From: Sphingomonas sp. TDK1
GTDB taxonomy: Bacteria; Pseudomonadota; Alphaproteobacteria; Sphingomonadales; Sphingomonadaceae
Direction: 5' to 3'
NCBI RefSeq assembly: GCF_001650735.1
Contig: NZ_LXVY01000009.1
Span: 62,001-126,000, forward strand
DNA length: 64,000 nucleotides
Shown here: positions 1-12,720 of the stretch, piece after piece
How the letters are laid out: every line of letters starts with the position of its first letter
Numbering within the stretch: position 1 is the first letter of the stretch
Position numbers and translations under genes: made by a program
The notes under the pieces: model-generated
Seen by the model: only the letters and a program-made list of their open reading frames with translations
Databases searched by the model: none
Told to the model about the DNA's origin: nothing

Positions 1-635
1 TGCGTTCCGACGGCCGTGGTCTGCAGCCGGGCGGTGGTGTCGATGTCGATATATTTGACGTCGAGGTTGAGGAAGACCTTGCGGGTGAGATCGACATCCA
101 CGCCCGCCTGCGCGGCCCAGCCGAAGCTGTCATTCATGTGAACGCGGGTGGTTCCTACCGCCTTCTCGAGCCCTGCAGAGGCCTTCTCGTTCCAGAAGAT
201 CGTGTAGTTGAGGCCGGCACCGACATAGGGTCGGACGTGGCTTGCCGGCGCAAAATGGTACTGAGCCGTCAGCGTCGGCGGAAGCACCCAGGTCGAGGCG
301 AGCCGACCGATGGATCCTGTCGTTCCGGTGCGACCGTCCGCGTGGTGCTTCGTCGTCGAGGCGATGAGTTCGAAGCCGACATGATCCGACGCCATGTAGG
401 TCGCATCCACCTCGGGCATGAAGCTGTTGTCCACCCGGACCTTCTCGCCCGGGAAGGCGGGGAGCACGCTTCCGGAGCGCTCGTTGGGTGCGACCATGAT
501 GGCTCGCACACGCAACAGGACGTCGCCCGACCTCACGCCGGTCTGCTGGTCCGCATTCGTCTGCGCAGCCGCGGGAGTGGCTACCGCTGAAAGGGCGAGG
601 GCGCCCGCTGCGCCGATGAACACTGTTCGCTTCAT
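1..635 (-). CDS. ompW: OmpW family outer membrane protein (3' end outside window)
   Basis: Reads leftward from ATG 635 and runs off the window edge, so 211 residues are visible. A signal peptide of about 25 residues ends in a run of Ala before Q. The body has the OmpW layout: short alternating hydrophobic strands, 'LPPTLTAQYHF' and 'VRPYVGAGLNYT' in the middle, and a later 'FLNLDVKYIDIDT' strand. OmpW proteins are 8-stranded outer membrane barrels that admit small hydrophobic compounds. A strong ribosome site (GGAGG, 6 nt upstream) supports the start. The gene diverges from hemN across an FNR-type palindrome centred about 60 nt upstream of the start. ompW is FNR-controlled in enterobacteria, which fits. 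Confidence 0.88.
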   Translation of the reverse strand, partial: MKRTVFIGAAGALALSAVATPAAAQTNADQQTGVRSGDVLLRVRAIMVAPNERSGSVLPAFPGEKVRVDNSFMPEVDATYMASDHVGFELIASTTKHHADGRTGTTGSIGRLASTWVLPPTLTAQYHFAPASHVRPYVGAGLNYTIFWNEKASAGLEKAVGTTRVHMNDSFGWAAQAGVDVDLTRKVFLNLDVKYIDIDTTARLQTTAVGT

Positions 636-686
636 ACAAACCTCCGTGGTGATGACCCACGGCTAGGAAGGGTTGAGCGGGCGAGC

Positions 687-702
687 TTTGACCACCGTCA
701 AA
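687..702. promoter_or_regulatory. FNR/FixK-type box between ompW and hemN
   Basis: Perfect palindrome TTTGACCACCGTCAAA, i.e. TTGAC-N4-GTCAA. It matches the site family bound by Crp/Fnr proteins with an E-x-x-S-R recognition helix, such as the one encoded at 2121-2801. If activation is of class II (site centred at -41.5), transcripts would begin near 653 leftward (18 nt before the ompW start) and near 736 rightward (at the hemN ATG). Confidence 0.75.
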
Positions 703-736
703 GACGATCGCGGGCGTTCATTGCACTCGGGCATGT

Positions 737-2059
737 ATGTGGACCTATCATCCCGATCTTCTGGCTCGTCCGGTGCCTCGCTATACCAGCTATCCGACGG
801 CTGCCGAGTTCACCAGCACCGTCGACGGTTCGGATCTGGCGAGCGGTCTTTCGGGCGTGCGGCCGAATGAGGACATCTCGCTTTACCTGCACATTCCATA
901 CTGCCGGGAAATCTGCTGGTATTGCGGGTGCAATACGGGAGCCGCGACGAAAGAAGCGCGGCTGACCGCCTACATCGACCGCTTGCACGACGAGGTCGAC
1001 CTTGTTGCTGCCCATCTCGGCGGACGCGGACAGGTGCGGCGTATCGCGTTCGGCGGCGGGAGCCCTAACGCCATAGCACAGCAAGCGTTTTCGGCTCTGC
1101 TCCAGCACGTCAAGCGCGCCTTCGATTGTTTCGAGCCGATCGTCTCGGTAGAGCTCGATCCGCGCGGTTTCGATGAGGGATGGGCGTCGACGCTGGCTGA
1201 TGCCGGGGTCCGTCGGGCCAGCCTTGGCGTTCAGACATTCGACCCGGCGATCCAGGCCGCGATCGGCCGCGTGCAGCCCCACGAACATATCGGGCGGACA
1301 GTGGAGCTTCTGCGGCAGGCCGGTATCGACAGCCTCAACTTCGACCTCATGTACGGATTGCCCGGCCAGGATGTCGCAAGCTTGGCCGGGACGCTGGAGG
1401 CTGCGCTCGCGTTCGCTCCCGACCGACTGGCCGTGTTCGGCTATGCGCATGTGCCGCAACTCATCCCCCGTCAGCGCCGCATCGACGCCTCGCGCCTGCC
1501 CGGACCCGAACAGCGGTTCCAGCAAGCAGCGTACGCCTATGAGCTGCTGCTCGGTCGCGACTACCGGGCTGTGGGCTTCGACCATTTCGCACGCGCCGAG
1601 GATCCGCTCGCGCTAGCGTCGGCAGAAGGGCGGCTGCGCCGGAACTTTCAGGGCTTCACGGACGACGCTGCGGATTATGTGCTCGGCCTCGGCTCGAGCG
1701 CGATCAGCGCTCTTCCCGACCGGCTTCTCCAGAACGAAAAGAACACGGGGCGTTGGCATCTGGCGGTCGGGGCCGGACGGCTGCCGGTCGAGCGGGGTAG
1801 CTACCGTAGCCCGGACGATCAGGCCCGTGGCCTCATTATCGAGCAGATCCTCACGCGCGGATCGGCGGACCTCACGCCCTTGCTGGACCGCGCCTGCTAC
1901 CGAGCGCCCCTGCTCGACTTCGAGCGACGCGGCCTGCTCGCCTGGGAAGGGGCCCGGATCGTCCTGACGGACGGAGCGCTCCCCTATGCTCGAGCGGTCG
2001 CGGCGCGTATCGACGCTTATCGTGACCAAAGCACCGGTCGCTTCAGCAATGCCATCTAA
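737..2059 (+). CDS. hemN: Oxygen-independent coproporphyrinogen III oxidase (radical SAM)
   Basis: 440 residues, normal for HemN. It oxidatively decarboxylates coproporphyrinogen III to protoporphyrinogen IX without O2 in the cytoplasm. The radical-SAM cluster motif is C56-x3-C60-x2-C63 with the extra C65 typical of HemN ('YCREICWYCGC'). 'GGGSPN' follows for SAM binding, and the N-terminal 'PRYTSYPTA' is the HemN signature. The C-terminal HemN domain is present. No clear Shine-Dalgarno site precedes ATG 737, and the predicted FNR-dependent start falls on or next to the ATG, so the message may be leaderless. The next gene starts about 60 nt after the stop (or overlaps it if an upstream ATG is used), so the regulator is probably co-transcribed. 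Confidence 0.95.
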   Translation: MWTYHPDLLARPVPRYTSYPTAAEFTSTVDGSDLASGLSGVRPNEDISLYLHIPYCREICWYCGCNTGAATKEARLTAYIDRLHDEVDLVAAHLGGRGQVRRIAFGGGSPNAIAQQAFSALLQHVKRAFDCFEPIVSVELDPRGFDEGWASTLADAGVRRASLGVQTFDPAIQAAIGRVQPHEHIGRTVELLRQAGIDSLNFDLMYGLPGQDVASLAGTLEAALAFAPDRLAVFGYAHVPQLIPRQRRIDASRLPGPEQRFQQAAYAYELLLGRDYRAVGFDHFARAEDPLALASAEGRLRRNFQGFTDDAADYVLGLGSSAISALPDRLLQNEKNTGRWHLAVGAGRLPVERGSYRSPDDQARGLIIEQILTRGSADLTPLLDRACYRAPLLDFERRGLLAWEGARIVLTDGALPYARAVAARIDAYRDQSTGRFSNAI

Positions 2060-2120
2060 CGCTGCCCCAGCTTTCCGCGAAACGCTCCCTGCGAAGGATG
2101 TGGGAGGAGCGTTCGAGAAC

Positions 2121-2801
2121 ATGCCGTGCGACCTATGCGCTTCTTTCCAGCCTGAGAACGGTGAGGATCGGCGCGATGCCGGCCGGCGCTATGCGGTGCG
2201 CAGGGGTCAGGCCATCGGCGATATCGCGGCTACCGACAGCTGGTGCGCCAGCTTAGCGACCGGTGTCCTGCGCATCGACGCGTCGCAAGGCGCGGCGCCG
2301 CGAACGGTCGGGCTGATCTTCCCAGGACAGATCGTCGCTCATCCCTTCGACGCCGACCCGTGCGGCACGGCAGTTGTTGCCGTGACGCGCTCGAACATCT
2401 GCCTTCATGCACGCGGCGATCTGCAACACGTCACCGAGCACTATCCGAGCATCAGGCGGTTGCTCCTGCGCAGCGCATTTCAGACCCTTGCCGAAACGCG
2501 GCGGTGGATGCTCGTGATCAGCCGCCCGCGGGCGCGCGAACGGGTCGCCGCCTTTCTTGTCTCGGTTGCGGGAAGATTCCCAACCTCCGGCCACGACACC
2601 TTCGATCTCGTGCTCAGTCGTGGCCGGATCGGTGAGCTTCTCGGCCTCTCGCTCGAAACGGTCAGCCGTCAGATCCACGCTTTGGCGAAAGCGGGGCTGA
2701 TTGCGCTTCCGCGTCGCCGCCATGTCCGTCTGCTGAATCGAAGCGGTCTCGAAGCCGTTGCCGGCATCACCTTCCGCCATCCCTCAGGAGCAGCTGCATG
2801 A
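2121..2801 (+). CDS. Crp/Fnr-family transcriptional regulator (FNR/FixK-like)
   Basis: Start set at ATG 2121, which follows GGGAGGAG. An in-frame ATG at 2049 lacks a ribosome site and would overlap the end of hemN. The protein has 226 residues with a cNMP-type beta roll and a C-terminal HTH. The recognition helix contains 'LETVSRQ', the E-x-x-S-R pattern of FNR/FixK that reads TTGA-N6-TCAA, matching the four boxes in this window. Cysteines at 3 and 6 and a central Cys at about 94 resemble FNR cluster ligands, but the third N-terminal Cys of E. coli FNR is missing, so oxygen sensing by an Fe-S cluster is uncertain. Probably an operon with hemN and the following GNAT gene (ATGA overlap). Confidence 0.85.
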   Translation: MPCDLCASFQPENGEDRRDAGRRYAVRRGQAIGDIAATDSWCASLATGVLRIDASQGAAPRTVGLIFPGQIVAHPFDADPCGTAVVAVTRSNICLHARGDLQHVTEHYPSIRRLLLRSAFQTLAETRRWMLVISRPRARERVAAFLVSVAGRFPTSGHDTFDLVLSRGRIGELLGLSLETVSRQIHALAKAGLIALPRRRHVRLLNRSGLEAVAGITFRHPSGAAA

Positions 2802-3307
2802 CCTCTGACGAGATCGCCCATCTACAGACACGGTCCGGCTTTCGCCTCAGCGTGCGGACGGCGTCAGCCGAAGATGAAACAAGGCTCGCGGACTTTTTCC
2901 AGCAAGTCGGCCCGGAGGATCTGCGGTTTCGCTTCCTCAGCACGGTTCGGAACGTCTCTCACGATCGGCTTGTCACGATGGTCGATCCTGATGGTCGGAC
3001 CGACAGCGTCATCGCCGAGAATGAGGACGGTGAGATCGTCGCAACCGCCATACTGGCGGGCGATCAGGCCGGCGACCGCGGTGAGGTCGCCGTCAGCATC
3101 CGCAGCGACCACAAGGGCCGCGGGATCGGGTGGACGCTGTTAGACTATCTGGTCGACACGGCTCGTGCTCGGGGCTACGCGAGCATCGAGTCGATCGAAG
3201 ACCGACAGAACCGCGCCGCGATTGCGCTGGAGCAGGAGATGGGATTCGTCACCGAGCCCGTCGACGGCGAGCCGACACTGATCCTGGTGCGAAAGAGCCT
3301 CAGCTAG
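2798..3307 (+). CDS. GNAT-family N-acetyltransferase
   Basis: 169 residues with a single GNAT fold. The acetyl-CoA binding motif is visible near residues 100-120 ('DHKGRGIGWTLLDYL', the R/Q-x-x-G-x-G/A loop). The N-terminal 'LRFRFLS' element is common in GNAT domains linked to bacterial protein lysine acetylation (Pat-like), but the substrate cannot be read from sequence. The start overlaps the stop of the regulator by ATGA, so the genes are translationally coupled. The stop codon overlaps that of the convergent L,D-transpeptidase gene. Confidence 0.85.
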   Translation: MTSDEIAHLQTRSGFRLSVRTASAEDETRLADFFQQVGPEDLRFRFLSTVRNVSHDRLVTMVDPDGRTDSVIAENEDGEIVATAILAGDQAGDRGEVAVSIRSDHKGRGIGWTLLDYLVDTARARGYASIESIEDRQNRAAIALEQEMGFVTEPVDGEPTLILVRKSLS

Positions 3308-4247
3308 GGCTCGGCGATCAAGACCGACAGGCGCGTACCGGTCCCGCTGCTTGCTAAAGACTCGCGCGTGACCAGCAACGTCGCTCCCGGCTGGACGATC
3401 CCCTCGAGCTTGATGCGGAACGCATCGGGAAGGTGACCGCGGCTACGCTCCGAGTCCGTCAGCTCGCCAGCCTCCCCCAGCGCCTGGCCGGGCAGCGGCA
3501 GGCGAAGCCAATGCGGGCCTGCCTGATCAACGGATCGCAGGGTGAACGCCTCTGTCCTGGAGACGGGCGCGTCGAGCTGGATGGTGGCCGACCCGATTTC
3601 CACGCCGTTGCGCAACACGACGAGCCGCCGGTCGCGACCGCTCACGACGATCGAAAGCGGGCCTGTGGGAGAACGTTCGGGCATCCAGCGATAGCTCTTG
3701 GGCGCGGCATGACCGTCCTCCGGCACCTCGGCGAGCATGTCCGCGGGTGCAACTTCCGGCACGAGAGCATCGTCGGTGATCACGACCGTCAGACCGGGCT
3801 TGGTGGCACCGTACAGGAGCTTGCAAAGGCGAGCGGAAGCCGCACACACCCATGGCTCGCTGGATAGCCAGGCAGGGCGCCGGCGTGGAGAGCGACGCCA
3901 TCCCAGGTCAACCTCTGCATGAACGGCATCGGGGCGCCGTTGTAGAGGTTGGATTTGTGGTCCACTTCCTTCTGGAGGATCGTGAAGACTCCGGTCGGCG
4001 TTTCATGGCCGGGCATGCCTGATGAGATCGTGGACACCCCGATTGGAACGCCGTTGCGATAGACGAACGCGCGCTGTGCCTTGAGGCTGACGATCATCGT
4101 GACAGGGCCGTCAGGCGCAATCTGCGGTGCCCAGAAGTATTCGCCGGGCTTCAGCTTCTCGATAGGCCCGGCGACCGGTGCCGGAGCCACGTTCTGGAGG
4201 GGGTGTGCGGCTGCGAGCAGTAGGGCAGGGATGAAGGGCAACACCAC
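3304..4247 (-). pseudogene. L,D-transpeptidase (YkuD) gene with a one-base frameshift
   Basis: Two adjoining frames on the minus strand together make one L,D-transpeptidase of about 314 residues. The N-terminal part (from GTG 4247) has an export signal and the YkuD catalytic segment with the active His and 'SHGCVRLP'. The reading then shifts near 3822-3824, where 'FASSC' replaces the expected 'FAKLLYGATK' that opens the second frame. The second frame continues with the second half of the family. The combined length is one base short of a multiple of three, consistent with loss of a single G. The catalytic Cys is retained but the C-terminal third is lost. A sequencing error cannot be excluded. 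These enzymes cross-link peptidoglycan in the periplasm. Confidence 0.82.
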
Positions 4248-4382
4248 TGAGCTTTCGAGAGGGAGGGCAGTCGATCGTTGTCGCTGCGGCCACCCTGTAA
4301 TCCCGACGCCCTGAACGCGAAGCCTGCGGGCGCACGGCTTTGCCGCACTACCGATTGCTGAGGTGTCTCTCGAACGCGGACT

Positions 4383-6176
4383 TCAAGCGGCGATCGAGAG
4401 ACGATTGCGGCCCGCACCTTTCGATGCGTAGAGGGCCGCATCCGCCGCCCGCAGCGCCTCTGCGAGGCTTCGGTCCTCACGCAGGGCTGCGAGCCCGACG
4501 CTTACCGTCGTTGCCACCGAGCTCCCGTCGGGCGCGGTGACGGTTGCGGCGGCGAACTGTGCTCTCACACGCTCGCAAGCCTCCTGGGCCTCGACCTGGC
4601 TCAGGCCGTCGAAGAGCACGCCGAACTCCTCTCCGCCCAATCTGGCGACGGTGTCAGCGGACCGCACGTTCGCCTTGAGAATGGCTGCGAATGCCCGGAG
4701 CACATCGTCGCCGGTCGCGTGGCCGAAGCGGTCGTTGACTCTCTTGAAAAAATCAAGATCGAACAGCGCGAGATAGCTTCGCCCATGGCATGCAGTAACG
4801 TCGGCAATGGCGTCCTCATAGGCGGCTGTGAAGATACGACGATTCGAGAGGCCGGTGAGCGGATCCGTTGCCGCGGCACGCGCCAGGTTGAGCTCACGCG
4901 CTTTGCGCCTGGACACCTCTCGCACGACGTTGACCGTGCCGGTGACCTCGCCGTCCTCGGCGCTGATGGCGCGGGCATGGCTTTCGAACCAGGCGAGCTC
5001 GCCCGACGCCTTGTGGGCTCGGAACTCGAACATCACCGTCGCCGCCGGATCGGCCATGGCGTTTCTGTGCGCACGGATAACGCGGTCGATATCCTCGAAC
5101 GCCACCACGTCACGCGCGAGACGACCGGTCACCGCTGCAGGAGAGAAGCCGGCGATCACCGAGAGAGACGGCGAGGCGAAACGGATCGTACCATCGGCGT
5201 CGACGGCCATGATGATATCGCCGCTACGGTCCGCGATGATGCGATGCAGCGCTGCGCCCTCCTGCACGGCAGAAAAAAGGAGCTTGCGCCGCTTCAACTC
5301 GGTGGCGACCGGGAGAGCGATCAGCGTCGCAAAAACCAGATAGAGTTGGAAGAGCTGGAGCTTGGTTCCGATCCCGGTGCCTGGCGGGGTTATGGGCCCG
5401 AGCCCTTCCGCCGTGCAGGCAGTGCCGACCACCGTCAACACCAGCAGAGAGATAGCCGCGCCGAGGCGACCGATCCGAAAGACCATCAGCAGCAGGGGAA
5501 CGAACGGCACGTACAAAAGAGGGTAACGGCTCGCAAAAACGAAGCTCGTGACGGCGACCATCAAAGCTGTCAGCGCACCCGCTTCGATCAACTCGCGCCG
5601 ATCAACCTTGCGTACCCATCCGCTGATATCGCCTCCGACCGCCAGCTTCACGATCGGCATAACGGTCAAGGTCCCGAGCGCATGGGCGCAGAACCAGCCG
5701 ATCATGTTATGGGTGATCGGAACACCAGCGGCGTAGTGTGCCAGGGCGCCTGCGGGGAGTGCCGTCAGGCCGGGAACGAGGATCCCTGCGACCACGATCA
5801 GCGTGCCGAGCTCTCGCACCGATGTCAGATGACCCGGCTCCGGTTCGAGGCGCCGCATGAGCCATGCGATCGCGCTGCCCTCGAAAACATTGATCGCGGC
5901 CATCGGCAGCGCCACGGCAGCGCCCAGCCCCTGGAGCGAGGTGGCAAGCGCGCTCGCTGCGGCGCAAACAACCATTCTCAGGGTCCAGGAGCGTTCCGGT
6001 CGATAACGAAGATCGACCGCCAGAATCGGCGTGGCGATCCATAGAAGGGCGACCCCGCCATCGAGGCGCGTATAGCGGACGGCGAGCAGAGCGGCAGCGA
6101 AGTAGCTCAGTCCCAGCAGCAAGGCCTGGGGGAACTCGATACGCCAGTGATGAAGAAGATCCCTGAACCGTGACAT
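4383..6176 (-). CDS. MASE1-PAS-GGDEF diguanylate cyclase
   Basis: 597 residues. Residues 1-300 hold about eight hydrophobic helices of the MASE1 sensor type, followed by a PAS domain (about 310-430, 'AVDADGTIRFASPS') and a GGDEF domain. The catalytic motif is intact at 514-518 ('GGEEF'), with a canonical allosteric I-site RxxD at 505-508, so it should make c-di-GMP from GTP and be product-inhibited. It sits in the inner membrane. The upstream 135 nt to the L,D-transpeptidase holds nothing else. The signal sensed by MASE1 is not known; proximity to low-oxygen genes suggests a respiratory cue, which is inference. Confidence 0.93.
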   Translation of the reverse strand: MSRFRDLLHHWRIEFPQALLLGLSYFAAALLAVRYTRLDGGVALLWIATPILAVDLRYRPERSWTLRMVVCAAASALATSLQGLGAAVALPMAAINVFEGSAIAWLMRRLEPEPGHLTSVRELGTLIVVAGILVPGLTALPAGALAHYAAGVPITHNMIGWFCAHALGTLTVMPIVKLAVGGDISGWVRKVDRRELIEAGALTALMVAVTSFVFASRYPLLYVPFVPLLLMVFRIGRLGAAISLLVLTVVGTACTAEGLGPITPPGTGIGTKLQLFQLYLVFATLIALPVATELKRRKLLFSAVQEGAALHRIIADRSGDIIMAVDADGTIRFASPSLSVIAGFSPAAVTGRLARDVVAFEDIDRVIRAHRNAMADPAATVMFEFRAHKASGELAWFESHARAISAEDGEVTGTVNVVREVSRRKARELNLARAAATDPLTGLSNRRIFTAAYEDAIADVTACHGRSYLALFDLDFFKRVNDRFGHATGDDVLRAFAAILKANVRSADTVARLGGEEFGVLFDGLSQVEAQEACERVRAQFAAATVTAPDGSSVATTVSVGLAALREDRSLAEALRAADAALYASKGAGRNRLSIAA

Positions 6177-6446
6177 GACCAGAAACTAGGCCACGATGGT
6201 TTACAGATACCTGCCGAAGGGGTGATTAAGCGGAGGCGACGGGCCGCGGGTTGGATGGCCTGACGAACCTCGGCAAGCGCTGAACAAGGGCATCAACCGG
6301 TGCAGGTCGGGTGCGTTGCCGGAATGCGCGCCCCACCGGCTCACCAGAACGCCACGCATGCGACGCTGGTCCTGCGTTCCGGCCGTGTCACATCAGCGAA
6401 GTCGTTCATCCTTTTCCTGACCGGGAGCGAACACCGCAGTAAGAGC
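6177..6446. other. Non-coding stretch before the first copper cassette
   Basis: About 270 bases between the divergent GGDEF gene and the CueR operator. Short open frames here have no recognisable domain and no ribosome site. No hairpin terminator, RNA gene or repeat was seen. It may mark the left edge of the inserted copA-cueR cassette. Confidence 0.4.
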
Positions 6447-6477
6447 TTGACCCTGACACAATGTCAGACCTTACATG
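6447..6477 (+). promoter_or_regulatory. CueR-type promoter/operator of copA (first copy)
   Basis: A -35 TTGACC (6447-6452) and -10 TACATG (6472-6477) are separated by 19 bp, the long spacer typical of MerR-family promoters. The spacer holds a perfect dyad, CTGACA-CAA-TGTCAG (6453-6467). The same layout recurs before the second copA copy. The ATG at 6475 lies inside the -10 box, so it cannot be the translation start. Confidence 0.88.
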
Positions 6478-6501
6478 TCCTCGGGTCGATGGAGCCACGT
6501 G

Positions 6502-8982
6502 ATGAACGACCCGCATTCTGACACCTCGGAGGGCGGCTGCGGTTGCTCAGGCAAGCCCGCTGTCGCGCTCGGTACTCCGTCCTGCTGCTCGGCATTTCTG
6601 GCTGCACAGACGACCCTTGCTGATCGTCGCGGTCACCAACACGTCAAGGGTGATGCGTGCTGCGGAAGCGGCGACACCGCTGCCGAGGTCGGCGATAAAG
6701 CGAAAGATCTTGTCTGCGGCATGACGGTCGACCCCGCAACGACGCGCCACCATGCCGAGCATGGACGGCACGCCTATCACTTCTGCAGCGCCGGATGCCG
6801 GACCAAGTTCATCGCTAACCCACAAGCCTATCTCGGCGACACAGAGCCCCCTAAGCCGAACGTGACGCCGGGTGCGATCTGGACGTGTCCGATGCACCCG
6901 CACATCCGCCAGGATGGTCCGGGAACCTGTCCTATCTGCGGCATGGCGCTCGAACCTGAAGAGCCGTCGCTCGATGATGCTCCCAACCCCGAGCTGGTCG
7001 ATTTCACGCGCCGGCTGTGGGTCGCCGGCGTGCTCACGATCCCGCTGCTCGTCGTCTCGATGCTCGCCGAAATGCTCGGGGTTCACGTCGTCAGCGCCAC
7101 GGCTTCCCCCTGGGTCCAGTTCGCGCTCACCGCGCCGATCGTGCTGTGGGCGGGATCGCCGTTCTTCGTCCGGGGGTGGCAGTCGATCCGCACCCGCCAC
7201 CTCAATATGTTCACCCTCATCGCTATCGGTGTGGGCGCGGGTTTCCTCTACAGCTTGGTCGCGACGGTCGCGCCGGGTATCTTCCCCACCGCCTTCCGCA
7301 CGCATGGCGGGATGGTGCCGGTCTATTATGAGGCGGCCGGCGTCGTCGTTGGGCTTGTGCTTGTGGGGCAGGTCTTGGAGCTGCGCGCCCGAGCTGCGAC
7401 AGGCCGCGCCATTCGCGCGCTAATGGACCTCGCGCCCAAAACCGCGTGCCGCCTCCGCCCGGACGGCTCGGAAGAAGAGGTTCCGCTGGCCGATGTGGCC
7501 GTGGGCGATCGACTGCGCGTTCACCCCGGCGAAGCGCTGCCGGTTGATGGCGTCGTGGTCGAGGGCCGCTCCTCGGTCGATGAGTCCATGCTCACCGGGG
7601 AGCCCGCGCCGATCCCCAAGGAAACCGGTGCGGCCGTCACCGGGGGAACCGTCAACGGCACAGGAAGCCTGGTCATGGAAGCCTACGCAGTCGGCTCCGA
7701 CACGATGCTCGCGCGCATCGTCCGCATGGTGGCGGAAGCGCAGCGTAGCCGCGCGCCTATTCAGGCGCTCGCGGATCGCGTCTCGGGCTGGTTCGTGCCG
7801 CTGGTGCTGCTGATCTCGGCCGTCACTTTCCTCGTGTGGATGCTTGTCGGCCCCGAGCCCCGCCTGGGCCATGCCCTCCTCAATGCAATTGCGGTCCTAG
7901 TGATCGCCTGCCCCTGCGCGCTCGGGCTCGCCACGCCCATGTCGATCATGGTGGCGACGGGCCGCGGCGCGCACGCCGGCGTTCTGGTCAAGAGCGCGGA
8001 AGCTTTACAGGCTTTCGAGAAGGTCGAGACGCTGGTGATCGACAAGACGGGCACGCTCACCGAAGGCAAGCCCAAGCTGGTAGCGATCGAGGTAGTCAAC
8101 GGCGCCGACGAACGCGAGCTGCTGGCGCTCGCGGCCGCAGTCGAGGCGCAATCGGAACATCCGCTCGCCCACGCGATCGTGACCGGCGCGAGCGCGAAGG
8201 GATTGCAGCTCGGCCGGGTCGAGGGCTTCGCTTCGCAAACCGGCCTTGGTGTCAGCGCCACGGTGAACGGCCGCCAGGTCGTGATTGGCAACGCCGCGCA
8301 AATGCGACGAGTAGGGGCCAATCCCGTACCGATCGAAGCCTTGGCCGATCGTCGCCGGCGCGAAGGCGCCGGAGTCATGCTGGTGGCGATCGACAGCACG
8401 CTCGCCGGTCTCATCGCGGTGGCCGATCCGGTGCGGCCTTCCGCCCGCGACGCGATTGCGGCGCTCCGGCGCGAAGGGCTGCGGGTCGTCATGCTCACCG
8501 GCGACAATGTCACTACGGCCGATGCGGTCGCGCGCGCCGTGGGCGGCTTGGACGATGTGCGCGCCGATCTGAGGCCAGAGGACAAGGCCCGGATCGTGGC
8601 GGAGCTGAAGGCGAAGGGCGCTCGGGTCGCGATGGCCGGCGACGGGATCAACGATGCCCCTGCTCTCGCTGCTGCCGACGTAGGCTTGGCGATGGGCACG
8701 GGAACCGACGTGGCGATCGAGAGCGCTGGCATGACGCTTACGCGGGGCGATCTGTCGGCGATCGTGCGGGCGCGGCGCTTGGCGCACGCCACGATGCGTA
8801 ACATCCGCCAGAATCTGTTCTTCTCGTTCCTGTTCAACGGGATCGGAGTACCGATCGCGGCGGGGGTTCTCTACCCCGTAGCGGGCATCCTGCTCTCACC
8901 GATGATCGCCGGCGCGGCGATGGCGCTCTCGTCGTTCACCGTCGTCCTGAACGCGCTGCGGCTCAACGGCGTGAAGCTGTGA
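6502..8982 (+). CDS. copA: Copper-translocating P1B-type ATPase, first copy
   Basis: 826 residues from ATG 6502, chosen because the ATG nine codons upstream is part of the -10 box. It exports Cu(I) across the inner membrane. Domains in order are a Cys-rich N-terminus ('GGCGCSGK'), a YHS domain ('[10 protein letters not shown]'), a heavy-metal-binding segment ('[11 protein letters not shown]...[10 protein letters not shown]'), membrane helices, the actuator ('MLTGEPAP'), '[11 protein letters not shown]' in the ion path, the phosphorylation site 'DKTGTLTEG', 'SEHPLAHAI' and '[10 protein letters not shown]'. cueR follows with a GTGA overlap. A close paralogue lies inverted at 45652-48126. Confidence 0.96.
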   Translation: MNDPHSDTSEGGCGCSGKPAVALGTPSCCSAFLAAQTTLADRRGHQHVKGDACCGSGDTAAEVGDKAKDLVCGMTVDPATTRHHAEHGRHAYHFCSAGCRTKFIANPQAYLGDTEPPKPNVTPGAIWTCPMHPHIRQDGPGTCPICGMALEPEEPSLDDAPNPELVDFTRRLWVAGVLTIPLLVVSMLAEMLGVHVVSATASPWVQFALTAPIVLWAGSPFFVRGWQSIRTRHLNMFTLIAIGVGAGFLYSLVATVAPGIFPTAFRTHGGMVPVYYEAAGVVVGLVLVGQVLELRARAATGRAIRALMDLAPKTACRLRPDGSEEEVPLADVAVGDRLRVHPGEALPVDGVVVEGRSSVDESMLTGEPAPIPKETGAAVTGGTVNGTGSLVMEAYAVGSDTMLARIVRMVAEAQRSRAPIQALADRVSGWFVPLVLLISAVTFLVWMLVGPEPRLGHALLNAIAVLVIACPCALGLATPMSIMVATGRGAHAGVLVKSAEALQAFEKVETLVIDKTGTLTEGKPKLVAIEVVNGADERELLALAAAVEAQSEHPLAHAIVTGASAKGLQLGRVEGFASQTGLGVSATVNGRQVVIGNAAQMRRVGANPVPIEALADRRRREGAGVMLVAIDSTLAGLIAVADPVRPSARDAIAALRREGLRVVMLTGDNVTTADAVARAVGGLDDVRADLRPEDKARIVAELKAKGARVAMAGDGINDAPALAAADVGLAMGTGTDVAIESAGMTLTRGDLSAIVRARRLAHATMRNIRQNLFFSFLFNGIGVPIAAGVLYPVAGILLSPMIAGAAMALSSFTVVLNALRLNGVKL

Positions 8983-9362
8983 ACATCGGGGCGGCCTCGG
9001 ATGCGAGCGGCGTATCGCAACGCATGATCCGGCACTATGAGAAGATCGGCCTGGTGCCCGCGCCGCCCCGACGCGGGAGCTACCGCGACTATAGCGGCGG
9101 TGACGTTCACCGGCTGCGATTTATCGCTAACGCGCGCGATCTCGGATTTCCGATCGAGGAAATTCGAACGCTGCTTGGCCTCTGGTCCGATCGGGAGCGG
9201 TCCAGCGCCGAAGTAAAGGCACTGGCGGAAGCGCGGGCGGCTGAACTCGGCCGTAAAGTGCGCGCCCTAGAAGCCATGCGGCGCACGCTGACCGATCTGG
9301 CGGGAACCTGCCACGGAGATGATCGGCCCGAATGTCCGATCATCGAGCGGCTTGCCAGGTAG
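8979..9362 (+). CDS. cueR: CueR-type MerR copper regulator, first copy
   Basis: 127 residues; GTG start overlapping the copA stop by GTGA. The N-terminal winged HTH ('[15 protein letters not shown]') is followed by a dimer coiled coil and a C-terminal metal loop C-x7-C ('[13 protein letters not shown]'), the Cu(I)/Ag(I) pattern of CueR. It should activate the 19-bp-spacer promoter at 6447-6477 when it binds Cu(I). Almost identical in layout to the copy at 45272-45655. Confidence 0.93.
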   Translation: MNIGAASDASGVSQRMIRHYEKIGLVPAPPRRGSYRDYSGGDVHRLRFIANARDLGFPIEEIRTLLGLWSDRERSSAEVKALAEARAAELGRKVRALEAMRRTLTDLAGTCHGDDRPECPIIERLAR

Positions 9363-9447
9363 GCACACCGAGCACCGATATACAGGCGACGTCCGTGATC
9401 GCGAGATCCGAACGCCCTCTTGATGGCCCGACCGGAGGGCTATGACT

Positions 9448-9461
9448 TTGACGGGCGTCAA
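9448..9461. promoter_or_regulatory. FNR/FixK-type box before the monooxygenase operon
   Basis: TTGACGGGCGTCAA, the second TTGAC-N4-GTCAA palindrome, centred about 57 bp upstream of GTG 9512. With activation from -41.5 the transcript would start near 9496, giving a 16-nt leader that contains the AAGGA ribosome site. Confidence 0.72.
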
Positions 9462-9511
9462 TTCGAGGGTGGCGGAGCCGTGCGATCTGCTTCGTTTAAG
9501 GATTGTAACAC

Positions 9512-12622
<3,111 letters not shown>

Positions 12623-12649
12623 TACCCTGCTTTCGCCAGCAAGTGCCGG

Positions 12650-12665
12650 TTTGACCGGCGTCAAA
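12650..12665 (+). promoter_or_regulatory. FNR/FixK-type box before the fatty acid hydroxylase
   Basis: TTTGACCGGCGTCAAA, a perfect palindrome of the TTGAC-N4-GTCAA class centred at 12657.5. A TAGAAC sequence at 12686-12691 is well placed as the -10 element of a class II FNR promoter, with ATG at 12721. Confidence 0.75.
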
Positions 12666-12720
12666 CGACCGGGCCGTCTTCTCAGCTAGAACTTGCTGCG
12701 AATTGGACGGACAAACGAGA

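Noticed and set aside
4719..6044. 441-codon open frame on the plus strand
   Set aside because: Antisense of the GGDEF gene; no domain.
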